A DNA stretch of 64,000 nt from positions 4,960,001 through 5,024,000 of the forward strand of contig OX595985.1 of assembly GCA_951394045.1 (NCBI GenBank), in the 5' to 3' direction. How positions within the stretch are numbered: position 1 is the first letter of the stretch; each line of letters starts with the position of its first letter. The translations under genes were made by a program, and so were the position numbers. The DNA comes from Nitzschia sp. DOCU1. Lineage: Eukaryota; Bacillariophyta; Bacillariophyceae; Bacillariales; Bacillariaceae. Positions 42,434 through 52,724 of the stretch are shown piece by piece. A model generated the notes under the pieces. It searched no databases and was not told the DNA's origin. It saw only the letters and a program-made list of their open reading frames with translations.

Positions 42434-42587
42434 GGGTTGGTACTACCTTACCAAATAACAAGGGGGGTTCATCTTTGCTACTACTACCTGCATTGTCATG
42501 ATGTTATGTGACTGCCTGTTGTACAGTTGGATAGTGTGTACGGCCCCGTCAATCCATTCCTAGTAGAGGGTGGGTTGTTGTCGTTGT
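42434..42587 (-). pseudogene. Captured fragment of the acidic gene at 54160-54645
   Basis: About 154 bp match 54291-54445 closely. Shared blocks include GGTTGGTACTACCTTACCAAA, GTCATGATG and CCATTCCTAGTAGAGGGTGG. The copy has several C-to-T and G-to-A differences and no long frame. It lies downstream of the giant Rep-helicase ORF. Neighbouring gene sequence on either side of the match does not extend. Confidence 0.7.
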
Positions 42588-42877
42588 ACCAGGAGGTGCT
42601 GCAACAACTTCCACAAGAAACAATCTACCCATGAGCTCCCGCCTATGATTGTCATTAGTTCCTTCACCAACCTTTACTAATCAGTCAGAAGGTCAACTTG
42701 CTGCCTTATGATTATGTGGCACATTCCTTGGCGCCATGGGCTTTATCTAACTACCATGCTACTTGCAAGATAAGCAATGAAAACTTGCATAAGATAATGT
42801 TGACAAAGTTGTTACTGAGCCATATTAGAATAATTTGAATGAACAATTCTCTTTTCTATTATTTGTATGTATAATGG

Positions 42878-45800
42878 TTATTGTGTCGTGTTAATGTGAC
42901 CACAACGTATCACTCGAAGGCACATTCGTCTGGTGCGATTCCATTCTTCTGCCATTTCATGGCCAATATGAAGTAGTGCTTCTGCATCTAACGGTTGTTG
43001 GCGCCGTCCTCTGGAGCGTGCTCTTAATTTCCAAATACTTTCGAATGTCTGTCTATTTCTTTTGCTTGTAAACCCAATCACAAATGCATAGACGGCCCAT
43101 GGTTGAAGAAATCGTTGCTTTGTCACAGCTGAACCGCCATCTCCGCTATTATGTTGAGTTAACCGATGACGAATATTTTTGGTCTCACCAATGTACATCA
43201 CATTAATATCCCTTGTGGAAATCAATTCATAAACAACACCATGATTTTCTGGTGGTAATTGAGCATCACAAGGGCGGAACATGCAAGGATTTTGGAGAAT
43301 TGGTAGACTGTCATTTTCCTCACTGGTAAGTTGAGACAAAAGCTGACGAATGTAAGGTAGAAATCGATTTGTTCTTTGGAGCACTTGCAATAAATGTTCT
43401 GACACTTCAGATGGATCTCCAACGAAGTAAATATCTTTTGCTTTTCGTGTTCGACTCAACAGTACCACTACTTGCGCAGCTTCCCAAAGATTGTAGTCAT
43501 ATCCATCATCTTTATTTGTGACCTGAGTGACAACAGAAGATAAGGTTGAACCCATACTGGAATGAATAGTAGCAGCAATTCTGGGTTTCAATCCATATTG
43601 TGTTCGTCTGGCTTGGACACCTCGGAATACAGTTTCGTTTTGTGATGTTGTGTAAGAAACTTGGACTTTTTTCCAGCCTCTTTCGGTTAGACCATTTTCA
43701 TTGAAAAAATCCATTGAAGGAAAATCCTTACATCCAGGAGGGCCAGCCCAGACACTTATAGGTTCCTTGCTGTGAATGTGCTCCTCTTCCAATTCCAATA
43801 AAATAGCCAATTGACCCTGTTGGAAGTTCCTATCATTGTGGCAAAATTCAAAGCGTGCATTTTTGTAAAAAACAAGCTGTTTTTTTCTTTTCTGTTGTCT
43901 TGAAAGCTTTCGAACAATTGGAAGAGCAGCTGGGTGCCAATTTCCACCTGTGGTTGACTCTTCATCTGTTGCCAGAGATATGACAAGAGGAATTGACATA
44001 CGGCGAAGCTGCTCAAGCATTTGCTTTTCCACATGAAGACAGGGTTCGCGTCTACCAAAAATGAACACTGCATCTTCTGGGATTCGCGAATCAACCAAAC
44101 TTGATAGAAACGTGCAGCTTGTAGAAAGAAGAAATGAGAATCGATCAATATCTTCAGGGGACCAGGAGGTATTTCTGGTTAACGAACAAATTTCTCGAAG
44201 TGCAGCACAGTTTGCTGCTCGTACCGATTCAAGAAGCTCATGGAATTTGAATTCAGCAATCATGTTGATGGACATCATGATTGGCGTTCCCTGCCAAGGC
44301 ATGAGTTGCAATATATCCATTGAAGAAATTATGAACATTCCTCCCATAAAGACTCCACTGTGCTTGATATATCTTGCAATAATGTCAAGGGTTGCCAAGA
44401 GTTCAGCGTACATCAACCCCAACTCATCAATATACAAATAATCCAAACATTGCCAAAAAAAGAGAAGTTGTGGATTCCGATATATAGCTGCCAAAGCATT
44501 TTCGGCCATTCTTCCTGGTGTTAAATTTCCACCAGATGCTTTCATGGAAGTCAGGCGATGAACGTGAAGACCGCCAAGCTGTTTTGCACGATCTGCAACA
44601 ATGCTGGTGGAAACACCATTCAGTCCTTTACACATAGCGTAAAGTGATGCCATTTCGCATACTGTTGTTTTTCCAGTTCCTGGACCACCAACAACAACAA
44701 TATTCTTGTGGTTTTTAGTGGGATCAATGTATGCATCCATTTCTTTCTTCATTGCCAATAAAGTTTGTTTCTGCTCCTGATAGGATGCAACGTTCTGATC
44801 AAAAGAGGGAGGAGGAGGATAAAAACCGGTAGTATCGATACTTGTAGGAAATTGTCTTGCATGGAGAATCGCTTCCTTGTCTGGCAAAATGTTGTTGAGG
44901 CCACAAGCAACAAGATCGTTCCAAAGAACGTCAATGAACAAACGTCGCTGCTCTATTTGAAATCTTTCCGTTGTTGACATAGCTTCCTCCACCATATGAG
45001 TGTGTAAAACAGATGGAAGTGGTGGTGTTTCAACCAAATCATTTGCAAGTAACACTTCTTTCAATGTAGAGTATGCCAAGCATAAATTCCGGTCAAATTG
45101 GAAAGTTGATCCAGGTTGAATGGAGAGAAATTCCCGCACGTACCGGCTGGTTAGGTTTAGAAGTGATGTCTCTCCTTGAACTGGATCAAATAAGCCTGCA
45201 TGGATAAAGGCAGAGCGTAGGTTCCCAGTTAGCATCAGTTCATATTCTGTTTCAAAGCTGCCCATTGCTAGAAGAAGGTGAACCATAAAACGGTTTCTGT
45301 TTTTGGGATAGACAGGAGTGTGCCAAATGATGGGTAAAGCTTCACTTGATTTTTCTGACAGAAATCTTTTTTCGATATCCTTGAAATCTTTTTGTGCTCG
45401 TAAAAGTGCAGGAAAACGGATTGACACAGTCCTTGTAACAAAAATATTGTATAAGCGCTGGATTTTCAACAAAAGGGCGAGCATTTCCTGTTTTCGAACA
45501 TTGCTTCCAAAATGAGAAGCATTTGTGTTTCTTGCATAGAACAGAACTTCCCCAATTGCTCCCCTTCGAAGTCTTAGTTTTGTATTAAAACCATCAAGCC
45601 ATTCACTTTCTTCAAGGCGACTTTTGATATGAGTCTTCACGTATTGCAAAGAAGATTGTGGGTCAAATAAGGGCGTCACAGTTTGCCGCTCAAACCAACG
45701 CAAATAGTATTTTTGTTGCCGTATAAAACGTAATTCAGGAGGACGCATGCTGAAATATGTGGTCACATCAGTTGAAAGTGGTGCACGCAATTCATCTTGA

Positions 45801-48800
45801 ATTACAGTGAGTTGAAAAGTGGTGAATAATCTTGAAGCTGGAAAGCCTGGTATTTCAGCCCGAGCAGTTTGTCCTGTTACTGCCATCATGGCCTGTATGT
45901 CATGGGGACGTCTTCCGGACCCCATTACACGGTTAAAAACAGCAGCACGATATTCCCGAGCACAAGTTGGCATACGGATGAATTGGATTGTACTTGTTAC
46001 CAGTGAATCACCTTGAATAACTGTGAGACACTCCATTTGTGTCAGAGCTCGTCCATGACCATGACGAGTTTTGTTCTTTGTTTTTTCTGCAAGTCTCTTC
46101 CAAGAGGTAATCTTAGTGTTATGGAGTGCCGTGTATTCCCCGTTCACATTCAGGCTTCCAGGAGTAATACCTTCTGATTCCTCTCTTTGGGGAGTTGGAG
46201 GTGTCAATCTTACAATTGCGACTTCATCCAATTCAGAAACATATTTTGCCAAGTATGCAGAAACACTGTACCCTGTAGTGAATTGCAAGTTTTGAGCACT
46301 TGGAAAACAAATGAAAAGTTTTCCATTTGTAGGAGAAAATTTGGAATCAGTGTTTGCACTTCGAGGAATGTGTCGTTCTGCTTGTAGCAGTTTTTCAGTC
46401 ATTGTATCGCCATCCATCATTGATAAAAGTCGCAGCACTTCACAGCATTCTTTAGAGTGCTGAACTGGCAATGGTTGAATGGAATGATTTTGGGGTTGAT
46501 CCGTTAGCCAAAAATTGCTGGGCACCTTACAAACAAAGTGAGTTTCTCCATTGCTGTCTATACGTGGCACCTGACACCTATCATGACATTGATGGGCAAG
46601 AAACTTCTCTGCATCCCACAAAATTTCTTGAAGCTGCAAAGAAGAGGATATGAAACCTTCTTCCTTAAGCTGGGCAATTTCATTGTAGTGTATAAGATCT
46701 GCCAAACAGCCTCGTATTTTGTATAGAACAGCCTTCAGTCCTTCTGGAGTAGTGATATCCATTTTTGTGCGAAGGATAGCGTGAATATGGCTTGGATTTC
46801 CTTGTTTTTCTTGGAATTCGTGACGCCACCATGCCCATTCAATTTCATGCAAAGGCGCTTCCACAGAATATACAATATATTTCATCCATAGAGTGCTTAC
46901 TTCATTCCAGCTCCTTAGGACATATGGGGCTGCTGACTCGCGCAAAAGAAAACGGGCTTCATCCATGGTAACACTATACTTTCTGGAAACTTCTTCAAGG
47001 GCTATACTGGATGTTACCCATTCTCTGAGAACTCGTAATCCCCGGCATGTCTTTTGATTGCATGATTGAGTAAAAAAATAGTGGGGAGGCCTGTGTCCAA
47101 TGAGAGCAGATAGTTTGTGAACATTGGTGGCATTTTCTGAAGAATCTCCATACAGTTCACCATTCTCATTGCTCTGAAATGCAATGCCATCTTGTCCTTG
47201 CCGGTCTGCAAATCCACGGTGAAGAATTAATCTGCTGTCATTGCCACGGAGCCCCAGGTTAACCAAGATATCAAATGTCAAGAATTGATAACGAGGATCT
47301 GTACTGCATAGGAGCGAAGGGTCCAAAATACGATTTCGTCCATGTTGTCGCATTGAAGCTATACCATACTGAGCCAATGTTTTTTCGTCAGTCCACAAAG
47401 CAGTTGGTAAAGCTCCAAGAATGGACCCATCACCAGTATGGAAATAAAAAATATCTGGAAATAGTAAGCCTTCTGCATACACCAAAGGAACAGTCTGTCC
47501 TTTAGATCTTGATACAATTCTTTCGTAGAAGTTTGAATTTTTTTTTCTCATTCGAAGCTTTGTGTTCCTTCTGATAAGTAGATGACCTTGCATGTTTAAG
47601 AGCACGTGAAGTGGAGAAGAAATAACATCAGCAGGTCCATGTAAATGTACACCCATTGGTTGGCGAGCAGTATTGGTTGTGGGAATCATCTCATTGCTGT
47701 CGTTAGAGCCAAAACTGTCATCATCATTGTATTCTTCGCCATATAGATCAGTAGCAAGTTCATGAGCCTCAATTGGTCCATAAGCTGCATAATTTATGTC
47801 CTCTCTAGTGCAGTTGCCCATGATGATATCACTGTCATGAAGAATTTCTTGTTCTTCACCAATGATACAATCATTTTCTGAAATAAAAACCACTTTACTC
47901 GAGTGGTTTTGTTCCTTCACCATTTCTTCCCAATGTTCCTTACAGATTTGGATTCGACAATTCTTTTCGGGACAAATATAGAGAGGAATATTGGTGCAAA
48001 CCATTTCCTCTTCTCTGTGAAACAAGTTTTTGATTACACAAGAAGCCTCATCACCCACTGGTTTGTTGAAATATGCATTAGTGACCAATGCAACCTTGTG
48101 TCTACCACAATAACATGTACTTTGCCCCCCTAAACACTTCAAATAGCGGCGGCAAAGTTCTTCTTGTCGATCTCCACTTTGTCGGCAATATATTGCAACT
48201 TGAAGATTTTCCAAATCATTTGGTAGTACCGTGGTTCGTCCAAATTGAGCCATGCTGCCTGGTTGACACCACCATGCTTGTCCTGGATGACGAGCAAAAA
48301 TAGATACTTCAGCACTGTCGATTAAGGACGGGAGTCCATCAGATCCAGCTTCAAGAACACCAAACACCAAAGCACGGATTTCCCAGAAAGGATTATCAGT
48401 CAAGATAGTGGAGGGTCTGACAACTATAACAATGTTACTTTCACATTGTTCTTCCATTTCCCATTCTCTGTGCATAACTTTGATGCCATCAATTGAATGA
48501 AAAAGATTCAACAGCTGGCTCACATATGAATCTCCAAATAATTCCAACTTTTCAATGGCTTTGCGTCGAGGCGTTTCAGGATAGAATATTTTCTTGTGTT
48601 TTTGCCTGTGTCGTCTCCCAGGAAGATTCAGACTTTTGGCAGCCAAAACTAGCCACCAGCCATACCACATCTGGTTATCTTTAACATTGTTCACAAGCAC
48701 AGACCAAAATTCGTCAACCACTGTCATAATACCAAGGAGAAGAAACCCAACAAAACTCTTTGTTGGGTCAGATATTCGGACAAATCGTTCTCCAAAACCA

Positions 48801-50101
48801 TCATACGGATGAATCCGTAGCTGGCGACATGGCCAAGGTGGATCAAAAAGAATTTCTTCAGTAGCTCCATGTTCATCGAAAACCAATAATACTTGCGATT
48901 TTGCTTCATATGACTGTTCTTGAAGCTCAATAGAATCCAAAAGATTGACATAAGTTGAAGCTCTCAATTCCTTTCTATCAGGCAGATCGATGAATGAATT
49001 TTCTGCTACCATCAACTTGCGATCGATAATATTGGCGGGAACATAGGCCATGTCATATGGATTCTTACTCAATTGTCGAACATATTCACGGATATCACTC
49101 CTTCCTTTTATTGATAAAGAATCTCGTAGCAAAGCCAAAGCATTCCCATGATGAAGGTTCCCCCTGTTTATAATGTAGGATGAATCAATACCATCATAAC
49201 CACCCTGTAAAACTCCAGTTTGGTATGTATCAGAAAAATTGTGTAGCTTAGTTTCTCGCAAAGTCCGGCTCCTGCACACAGCTGGGGATAGTTGATTAGA
49301 GTTGTTGGTAAACAAAGTGCCAGTAATTGTTGAAGGTGGAAAGACATATCTCTCTTTGGATTGAATTGTATGGTTCCTGCATGATAAAATTTGAGCACCT
49401 TCTTCACCAATGCAAATAGTAGGTTGACACAAAAATTTGTCATTTTCCAGAATACAAACTGAGCTTGGAAAATCAGGCCGAATACAATCTGTCCACTTCC
49501 TTGAATTTGCCGTTCCAGATTGATAGCAGTCAAAAATCCAGTTGCTGTAACTGAAAAAAAAATCTTCCAGTGGTAGTTTATTGCATCTGTGGAGAAACTC
49601 GCTACAGCCCCAAGGACATCTAACTTCAGGATAAGCTAAATGGCTATCCATTTGTTTCGCCAGTTCCATCCACCGTAGTTCAGAAATGGTTTGTTGAAAT
49701 GCATTTGCTTCTAAAGTCATGTCCGAGAATAGAGGTGGTGGATTATGCATAGAAATGGGGCTTTGATGAAGAACAGTAGCCGATGATAACCACCATTCCC
49801 GCCATTTAGCAGGGATTAAAGACCAGCGATCACTGAGGGATGTAGATTGAAGAAAATCAAATTTACTTCCATGAGAAAGGAAAGCCCAAACCATTGATGG
49901 CCAGTAGTCCTTTGGGTGAGGTTTTCCGGTACTCAACAAATAGCGCTCACAGTTGGCACATAGTGATATTACTGTAACGGGTCCATCAATTACAGGTAGT
50001 TGACAATATTTCTTGCCACGCTTTCGTTTCAGAATATCTGATGAATGGACAAAAAGGGGCACTTGATGCCGTCTGCAATTGCAACAATGCTCGTTTGTCA
50101 T
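42878..50101 (-). CDS. Giant Rep-helicase with C-terminal GIY-YIG nuclease
   Basis: One uninterrupted intronless frame from ATG 50101 encodes 2407 residues, longer than most RepHel proteins. The N-terminus pairs CCNC with CANC, likely zinc-binding. The Rep domain has an HUH box in GNPSHIHAILRT near residue 1105 and paired tyrosines in GYSVSAYLAKYVSE near 1285. A Pif1-like helicase follows with VVGGPGTGKTT near 1805, YLYIDELG, ISSMDILQL, RIAATIHSSMGSTLSS and VVLLSRTR. The last 120 residues form a GIY-YIG endonuclease: VVYELIS, VMYIGETKNIRHRLTQHN, WAVYAFVIGF and a glutamate in TFESIWKLR. Such a protein could nick, unwind and cut at the target. All key motifs look intact. It is probably the motor of a Helitron-like element. 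Confidence 0.85.
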   Translation of the reverse strand: MTNEHCCNCRRHQVPLFVHSSDILKRKRGKKYCQLPVIDGPVTVISLCANCERYLLSTGKPHPKDYWPSMVWAFLSHGSKFDFLQSTSLSDRWSLIPAKWREWWLSSATVLHQSPISMHNPPPLFSDMTLEANAFQQTISELRWMELAKQMDSHLAYPEVRCPWGCSEFLHRCNKLPLEDFFFSYSNWIFDCYQSGTANSRKWTDCIRPDFPSSVCILENDKFLCQPTICIGEEGAQILSCRNHTIQSKERYVFPPSTITGTLFTNNSNQLSPAVCRSRTLRETKLHNFSDTYQTGVLQGGYDGIDSSYIINRGNLHHGNALALLRDSLSIKGRSDIREYVRQLSKNPYDMAYVPANIIDRKLMVAENSFIDLPDRKELRASTYVNLLDSIELQEQSYEAKSQVLLVFDEHGATEEILFDPPWPCRQLRIHPYDGFGERFVRISDPTKSFVGFLLLGIMTVVDEFWSVLVNNVKDNQMWYGWWLVLAAKSLNLPGRRHRQKHKKIFYPETPRRKAIEKLELFGDSYVSQLLNLFHSIDGIKVMHREWEMEEQCESNIVIVVRPSTILTDNPFWEIRALVFGVLEAGSDGLPSLIDSAEVSIFARHPGQAWWCQPGSMAQFGRTTVLPNDLENLQVAIYCRQSGDRQEELCRRYLKCLGGQSTCYCGRHKVALVTNAYFNKPVGDEASCVIKNLFHREEEMVCTNIPLYICPEKNCRIQICKEHWEEMVKEQNHSSKVVFISENDCIIGEEQEILHDSDIIMGNCTREDINYAAYGPIEAHELATDLYGEEYNDDDSFGSNDSNEMIPTTNTARQPMGVHLHGPADVISSPLHVLLNMQGHLLIRRNTKLRMRKKNSNFYERIVSRSKGQTVPLVYAEGLLFPDIFYFHTGDGSILGALPTALWTDEKTLAQYGIASMRQHGRNRILDPSLLCSTDPRYQFLTFDILVNLGLRGNDSRLILHRGFADRQGQDGIAFQSNENGELYGDSSENATNVHKLSALIGHRPPHYFFTQSCNQKTCRGLRVLREWVTSSIALEEVSRKYSVTMDEARFLLRESAAPYVLRSWNEVSTLWMKYIVYSVEAPLHEIEWAWWRHEFQEKQGNPSHIHAILRTKMDITTPEGLKAVLYKIRGCLADLIHYNEIAQLKEEGFISSSLQLQEILWDAEKFLAHQCHDRCQVPRIDSNGETHFVCKVPSNFWLTDQPQNHSIQPLPVQHSKECCEVLRLLSMMDGDTMTEKLLQAERHIPRSANTDSKFSPTNGKLFICFPSAQNLQFTTGYSVSAYLAKYVSELDEVAIVRLTPPTPQREESEGITPGSLNVNGEYTALHNTKITSWKRLAEKTKNKTRHGHGRALTQMECLTVIQGDSLVTSTIQFIRMPTCAREYRAAVFNRVMGSGRRPHDIQAMMAVTGQTARAEIPGFPASRLFTTFQLTVIQDELRAPLSTDVTTYFSMRPPELRFIRQQKYYLRWFERQTVTPLFDPQSSLQYVKTHIKSRLEESEWLDGFNTKLRLRRGAIGEVLFYARNTNASHFGSNVRKQEMLALLLKIQRLYNIFVTRTVSIRFPALLRAQKDFKDIEKRFLSEKSSEALPIIWHTPVYPKNRNRFMVHLLLAMGSFETEYELMLTGNLRSAFIHAGLFDPVQGETSLLNLTSRYVREFLSIQPGSTFQFDRNLCLAYSTLKEVLLANDLVETPPLPSVLHTHMVEEAMSTTERFQIEQRRLFIDVLWNDLVACGLNNILPDKEAILHARQFPTSIDTTGFYPPPPSFDQNVASYQEQKQTLLAMKKEMDAYIDPTKNHKNIVVVGGPGTGKTTVCEMASLYAMCKGLNGVSTSIVADRAKQLGGLHVHRLTSMKASGGNLTPGRMAENALAAIYRNPQLLFFWQCLDYLYIDELGLMYAELLATLDIIARYIKHSGVFMGGMFIISSMDILQLMPWQGTPIMMSINMIAEFKFHELLESVRAANCAALREICSLTRNTSWSPEDIDRFSFLLSTSCTFLSSLVDSRIPEDAVFIFGRREPCLHVEKQMLEQLRRMSIPLVISLATDEESTTGGNWHPAALPIVRKLSRQQKRKKQLVFYKNARFEFCHNDRNFQQGQLAILLELEEEHIHSKEPISVWAGPPGCKDFPSMDFFNENGLTERGWKKVQVSYTTSQNETVFRGVQARRTQYGLKPRIAATIHSSMGSTLSSVVTQVTNKDDGYDYNLWEAAQVVVLLSRTRKAKDIYFVGDPSEVSEHLLQVLQRTNRFLPYIRQLLSQLTSEENDSLPILQNPCMFRPCDAQLPPENHGVVYELISTRDINVMYIGETKNIRHRLTQHNSGDGGSAVTKQRFLQPWAVYAFVIGFTSKRNRQTFESIWKLRARSRGRRQQPLDAEALLHIGHEMAEEWNRTRRMCLRVIRCGHINTTQ

Positions 50102-50307
50102 AGCTTCACTTTGCAATTTGTGAGCATCACCAAAACAACTTACTGTCTAAAATACTACTTGAGAAAAAAAGCAATTATTATGGGAACTTACAATGGCATT
50201 GGTACTACACACTTAGATAATTCCTACTTAGAGCCATATCAACATCAACCACCTAATATTATAACCATTCATAAAATTACGTGCTAACTCTGAACACTAT
50301 TATGGTA

Positions 50308-50556
50308 TTACACTACAAACGAATAGAAACTGAACGCCTGACGGCAAAGAGGGCACGTGGGGCATTTCCTCTGCCAGGTATCCAAACAGCACCTATGAAA
50401 CTCATGCACACAACAATCAGGATTCACTATGACCTGCGCAATACAGTCCATTTGCTCATAACAAATTGAACACTCTGGGTAGTCCAATGGCTCAACATAT
50501 AGTAGCTCTGCTTGTGTTCCACTCCTGCGCACTTCTTCTTTTTCCACAACGGTCAT
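50308..50556 (-). CDS. RING-H2 finger protein, 82 residues
   Basis: ATG 50556 opens MTVVEKEEVRRSG. Zinc ligands follow the RING-H2 order: C-S-I-C, then CCVHEFHRCCLDTW, then CPLC. RING proteins act as E3 ubiquitin ligases that recruit an E2 enzyme. No membrane or substrate domain is present, so it is a bare RING. It lies just upstream of the giant Rep-helicase on the same strand and inside the right tandem array, so it may be part of that element. Confidence 0.75.
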   Translation of the reverse strand: MTVVEKEEVRRSGTQAELLYVEPLDYPECSICYEQMDCIAQVIVNPDCCVHEFHRCCLDTWQRKCPTCPLCRQAFSFYSFVV

Positions 50557-50675
50557 CCTATCAATTCTTGGCTGCTAAAAACAATGTAAGCCACATGGCT
50601 TGCATGTCGAATGTATGCCTTGTTAAACGCAACAATTCTAAATTTATTCCTTAGATGCTATTACGTCACTCACAG

Positions 50676-50839
50676 CCCCGCGCCCGTTAGTGATGCAGTC
50701 CTGTACTATGCCAGTAGGACGCCCTCGCCTTTGCCGCCGCCCTGTGCACGTTAATGATGCAGTCCTATACTATGCCAGTAGGACGCCCTCGCCTTTGCCG
50801 CCGCCCCGCGTGCATTAGTAATGCAGTCCTGTACTATGG
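50676..50839 (-). repeat. Tandem array, about 2.5 units, inverted copy of the 63-65 bp repeat
   Basis: GATGCAGTCCTGTACTATG and CCAGTAGGACGCCC recur about every 64 bp. This is the reverse complement of the array at 37191-37500. With the left array it brackets 37501-50675. Confidence 0.8.
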
Positions 50840-50884
50840 TTAGCAACAATGCAACAACAGTGCTCACCAATCTGCCATGACAAA

Positions 50885-51322
50885 TTACACACGATCCTTC
50901 AAAATCAAGTTAAAAGCTTTTTTACAGGCTGGGCAGTTTGAATGCCCCCTGTTCCACCACATATTGAACCAGGTAACAAAACAACCTTGATGAAACTCAT
51001 GCTCGCACACGTCTAGTTGAACAACAGTGTTTACCAGTCTGCAGTGACAAATTGAGCATGGTGCTCTGATTGTAGTAGCCAATTCTGCAGCAACAAATTC
51101 CACATCTAAAATAAGGTTGAATGCTTGATCACAGACTGGGCAGATTGAACGTCCCTGGTTCCACCACATACGGAACCAAGTACGGAAACAACGCTGATGA
51201 AACTCATGCTCACAGTTATCCAATTTAACAACAGTGTTTGCCAATCTGCAGTTACAAATTGCACATGGTGCTCTGGTTGTGGTGGATAATTGAATTACTG
51301 TAGAGTCTTGGTGTGCATCCAT
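50885..51322 (-). CDS. Tandem double RING-H2 protein
   Basis: ATG 51322 gives 145 residues made of two similar RING-H2 units of about 65 residues. Each has APCAICNCRL or APCSICHCRL, then CEHEFHQ.CF, then CPVC or CPAC. The duplication is visible in DNA as well as protein. Ubiquitin-ligase activity is likely from the fold. Two RINGs without a spacer domain are unusual. It lies just outside the right tandem array. Confidence 0.75.
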   Translation of the reverse strand: MDAHQDSTVIQLSTTTRAPCAICNCRLANTVVKLDNCEHEFHQRCFRTWFRMWWNQGRSICPVCDQAFNLILDVEFVAAELATTIRAPCSICHCRLVNTVVQLDVCEHEFHQGCFVTWFNMWWNRGHSNCPACKKAFNLILKDRV

Positions 51323-51649
51323 CTTTCAAAGTTATGACCAATCCAGTTTCTCTCATGATAATGGCAAGGGTGAATTTAAGATTGTGTCACTCTCCTGTAC
51401 TACAGTTTTCATTTAAGATGCATGATTACTACCTAGCACGCTATTACTCCATTCTCTGTTATCAACAGTAGATAATGTCATCACCACAGAGCTCTTTGTT
51501 TCTCGCATGCTCGTACATTCCCAGTTACATTGTTCATATCAGGACTAAATCTCTTTGTGGATTGCTAATAGCTCCACGTAGCTAGTTGCTCATCATCCGA
51601 AATACAAAAGACTGTTTCACAATTGTGAAAATACAATATTAAATAAAAT

Positions 51650-51889
51650 GTCCGAAGGACGTACCCAGCATGCGGGTTTTTAGAGCGCACAAGGCCATGC
51701 ATGCCTTCCACGCATCAACAAAATAAATGGGCGCGGAAGTGGAAGTGGCGGAAGCGGCGGCAAGGCGTACCTTCCACGCGTCAAAAAAATAAATGGGCGC
51801 AGAAGCGAAAGCAAAAGCGGCAAGGGGACTGAATTAAAACTTGGAAACTGGCATAGCAGCGTGCTGGGATATTCTCTTTAAAAAGAGTA
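51650..51889 (+). repeat. Dispersed repeat copy
   Basis: It begins with ACGTACCCAGCATGCGGG, then AGCGCACAAGG and CCTTCCACGCATCAA, and ends GGAAACTGGCATAGCAGCGTGCTGGGATA. Related copies are at about 36970-37035 and 52725-52865. It has internal GGAAGTGGCGG-type subrepeats. There is no coding content, and it may be a short non-autonomous element. Confidence 0.55.
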
Positions 51890-52624
51890 TCAATCACTAT
51901 TGGTGGAAGTTTGTGACTGTTCATCATCAGATGATTCACTTGTTAGCATGTCATTGTAACTCATACAAGGATCATAGGGAAAAGATTCCAATGGAGAATC
52001 ATCATCAAGGATAGAATGGACATCATCGTCTTCTGGTCCTTCCAATGAATGATTCATGGCAAAACTATATTCAGTACGGAAGTAGGATCTTCCTCGTACA
52101 TCCGTACGTGTACCAGACAGTAGTTGATTTTGAGTGCGACTTTGGATAATTTGTCTGCCTGCATAGGGGTGAACACGTATATTGGTAACAGGGAGCAGAG
52201 GGGGCATGTCATCATCAATATCATCATCTGAATCAGACTCAAGATATAGCTGTCCATTAGTAAGCCTATGAAGAGGAGAATAGTCCTCATCCACTTCACT
52301 ACGACCAAGAGGATCTCCATACTCAACAGCATCACCTAGGAAATCCTCATAGTAATTGCGTAGCATTTCTCTGATAGGGAGCAGAGGGGGCATGTCATCA
52401 TCAGTATCATCATCTGAATCAGACTCAAGATATAGCTGTCCATTAGTAAGCCTATGAAGAAGAGAATAGTCCTCATCCACTTCACTACGACCAAGAGGAT
52501 CTCCATACTCAACAGCATCACCTAGGAAATCCTCGTAGTAATTGCGTAGCATTTCTCTGATATTTGAAAGGGATGCCAGGTCATCATTACATTCTTTCAT
52601 GGGGTAGACAGTGTTGGTCAACAT
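51890..52624 (-). CDS. Acidic protein with a 62-residue tandem duplication
   Basis: ATG 52624 gives 244 residues. A 186-bp unit is repeated almost identically (about 52191-52376 and 52377-52562), encoding IREMLRNYYEDFLGDAVEYG, RSEVDEDY and a run of Asp/Ser (SDSDDD.DDDMPPLLP). The rest is acidic and serine-rich. No domain is recognised. Near-identity of the two DNA units points to a recent in-frame duplication, so the gene is probably still under constraint. It lies among RING genes. Confidence 0.5.
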   Translation of the reverse strand: MLTNTVYPMKECNDDLASLSNIREMLRNYYEDFLGDAVEYGDPLGRSEVDEDYSLLHRLTNGQLYLESDSDDDTDDDMPPLLPIREMLRNYYEDFLGDAVEYGDPLGRSEVDEDYSPLHRLTNGQLYLESDSDDDIDDDMPPLLPVTNIRVHPYAGRQIIQSRTQNQLLSGTRTDVRGRSYFRTEYSFAMNHSLEGPEDDDVHSILDDDSPLESFPYDPCMSYNDMLTSESSDDEQSQTSTNSD

Positions 52625-52724
52625 GGTATCATTGTGTTGAGCAGGTAAAATAATGATCCAAATCAGAGGCTTGGTAGCAATTGGCTCTTTAAATCATTAT
52701 CCAAATAATTTACCATTTCAACCC

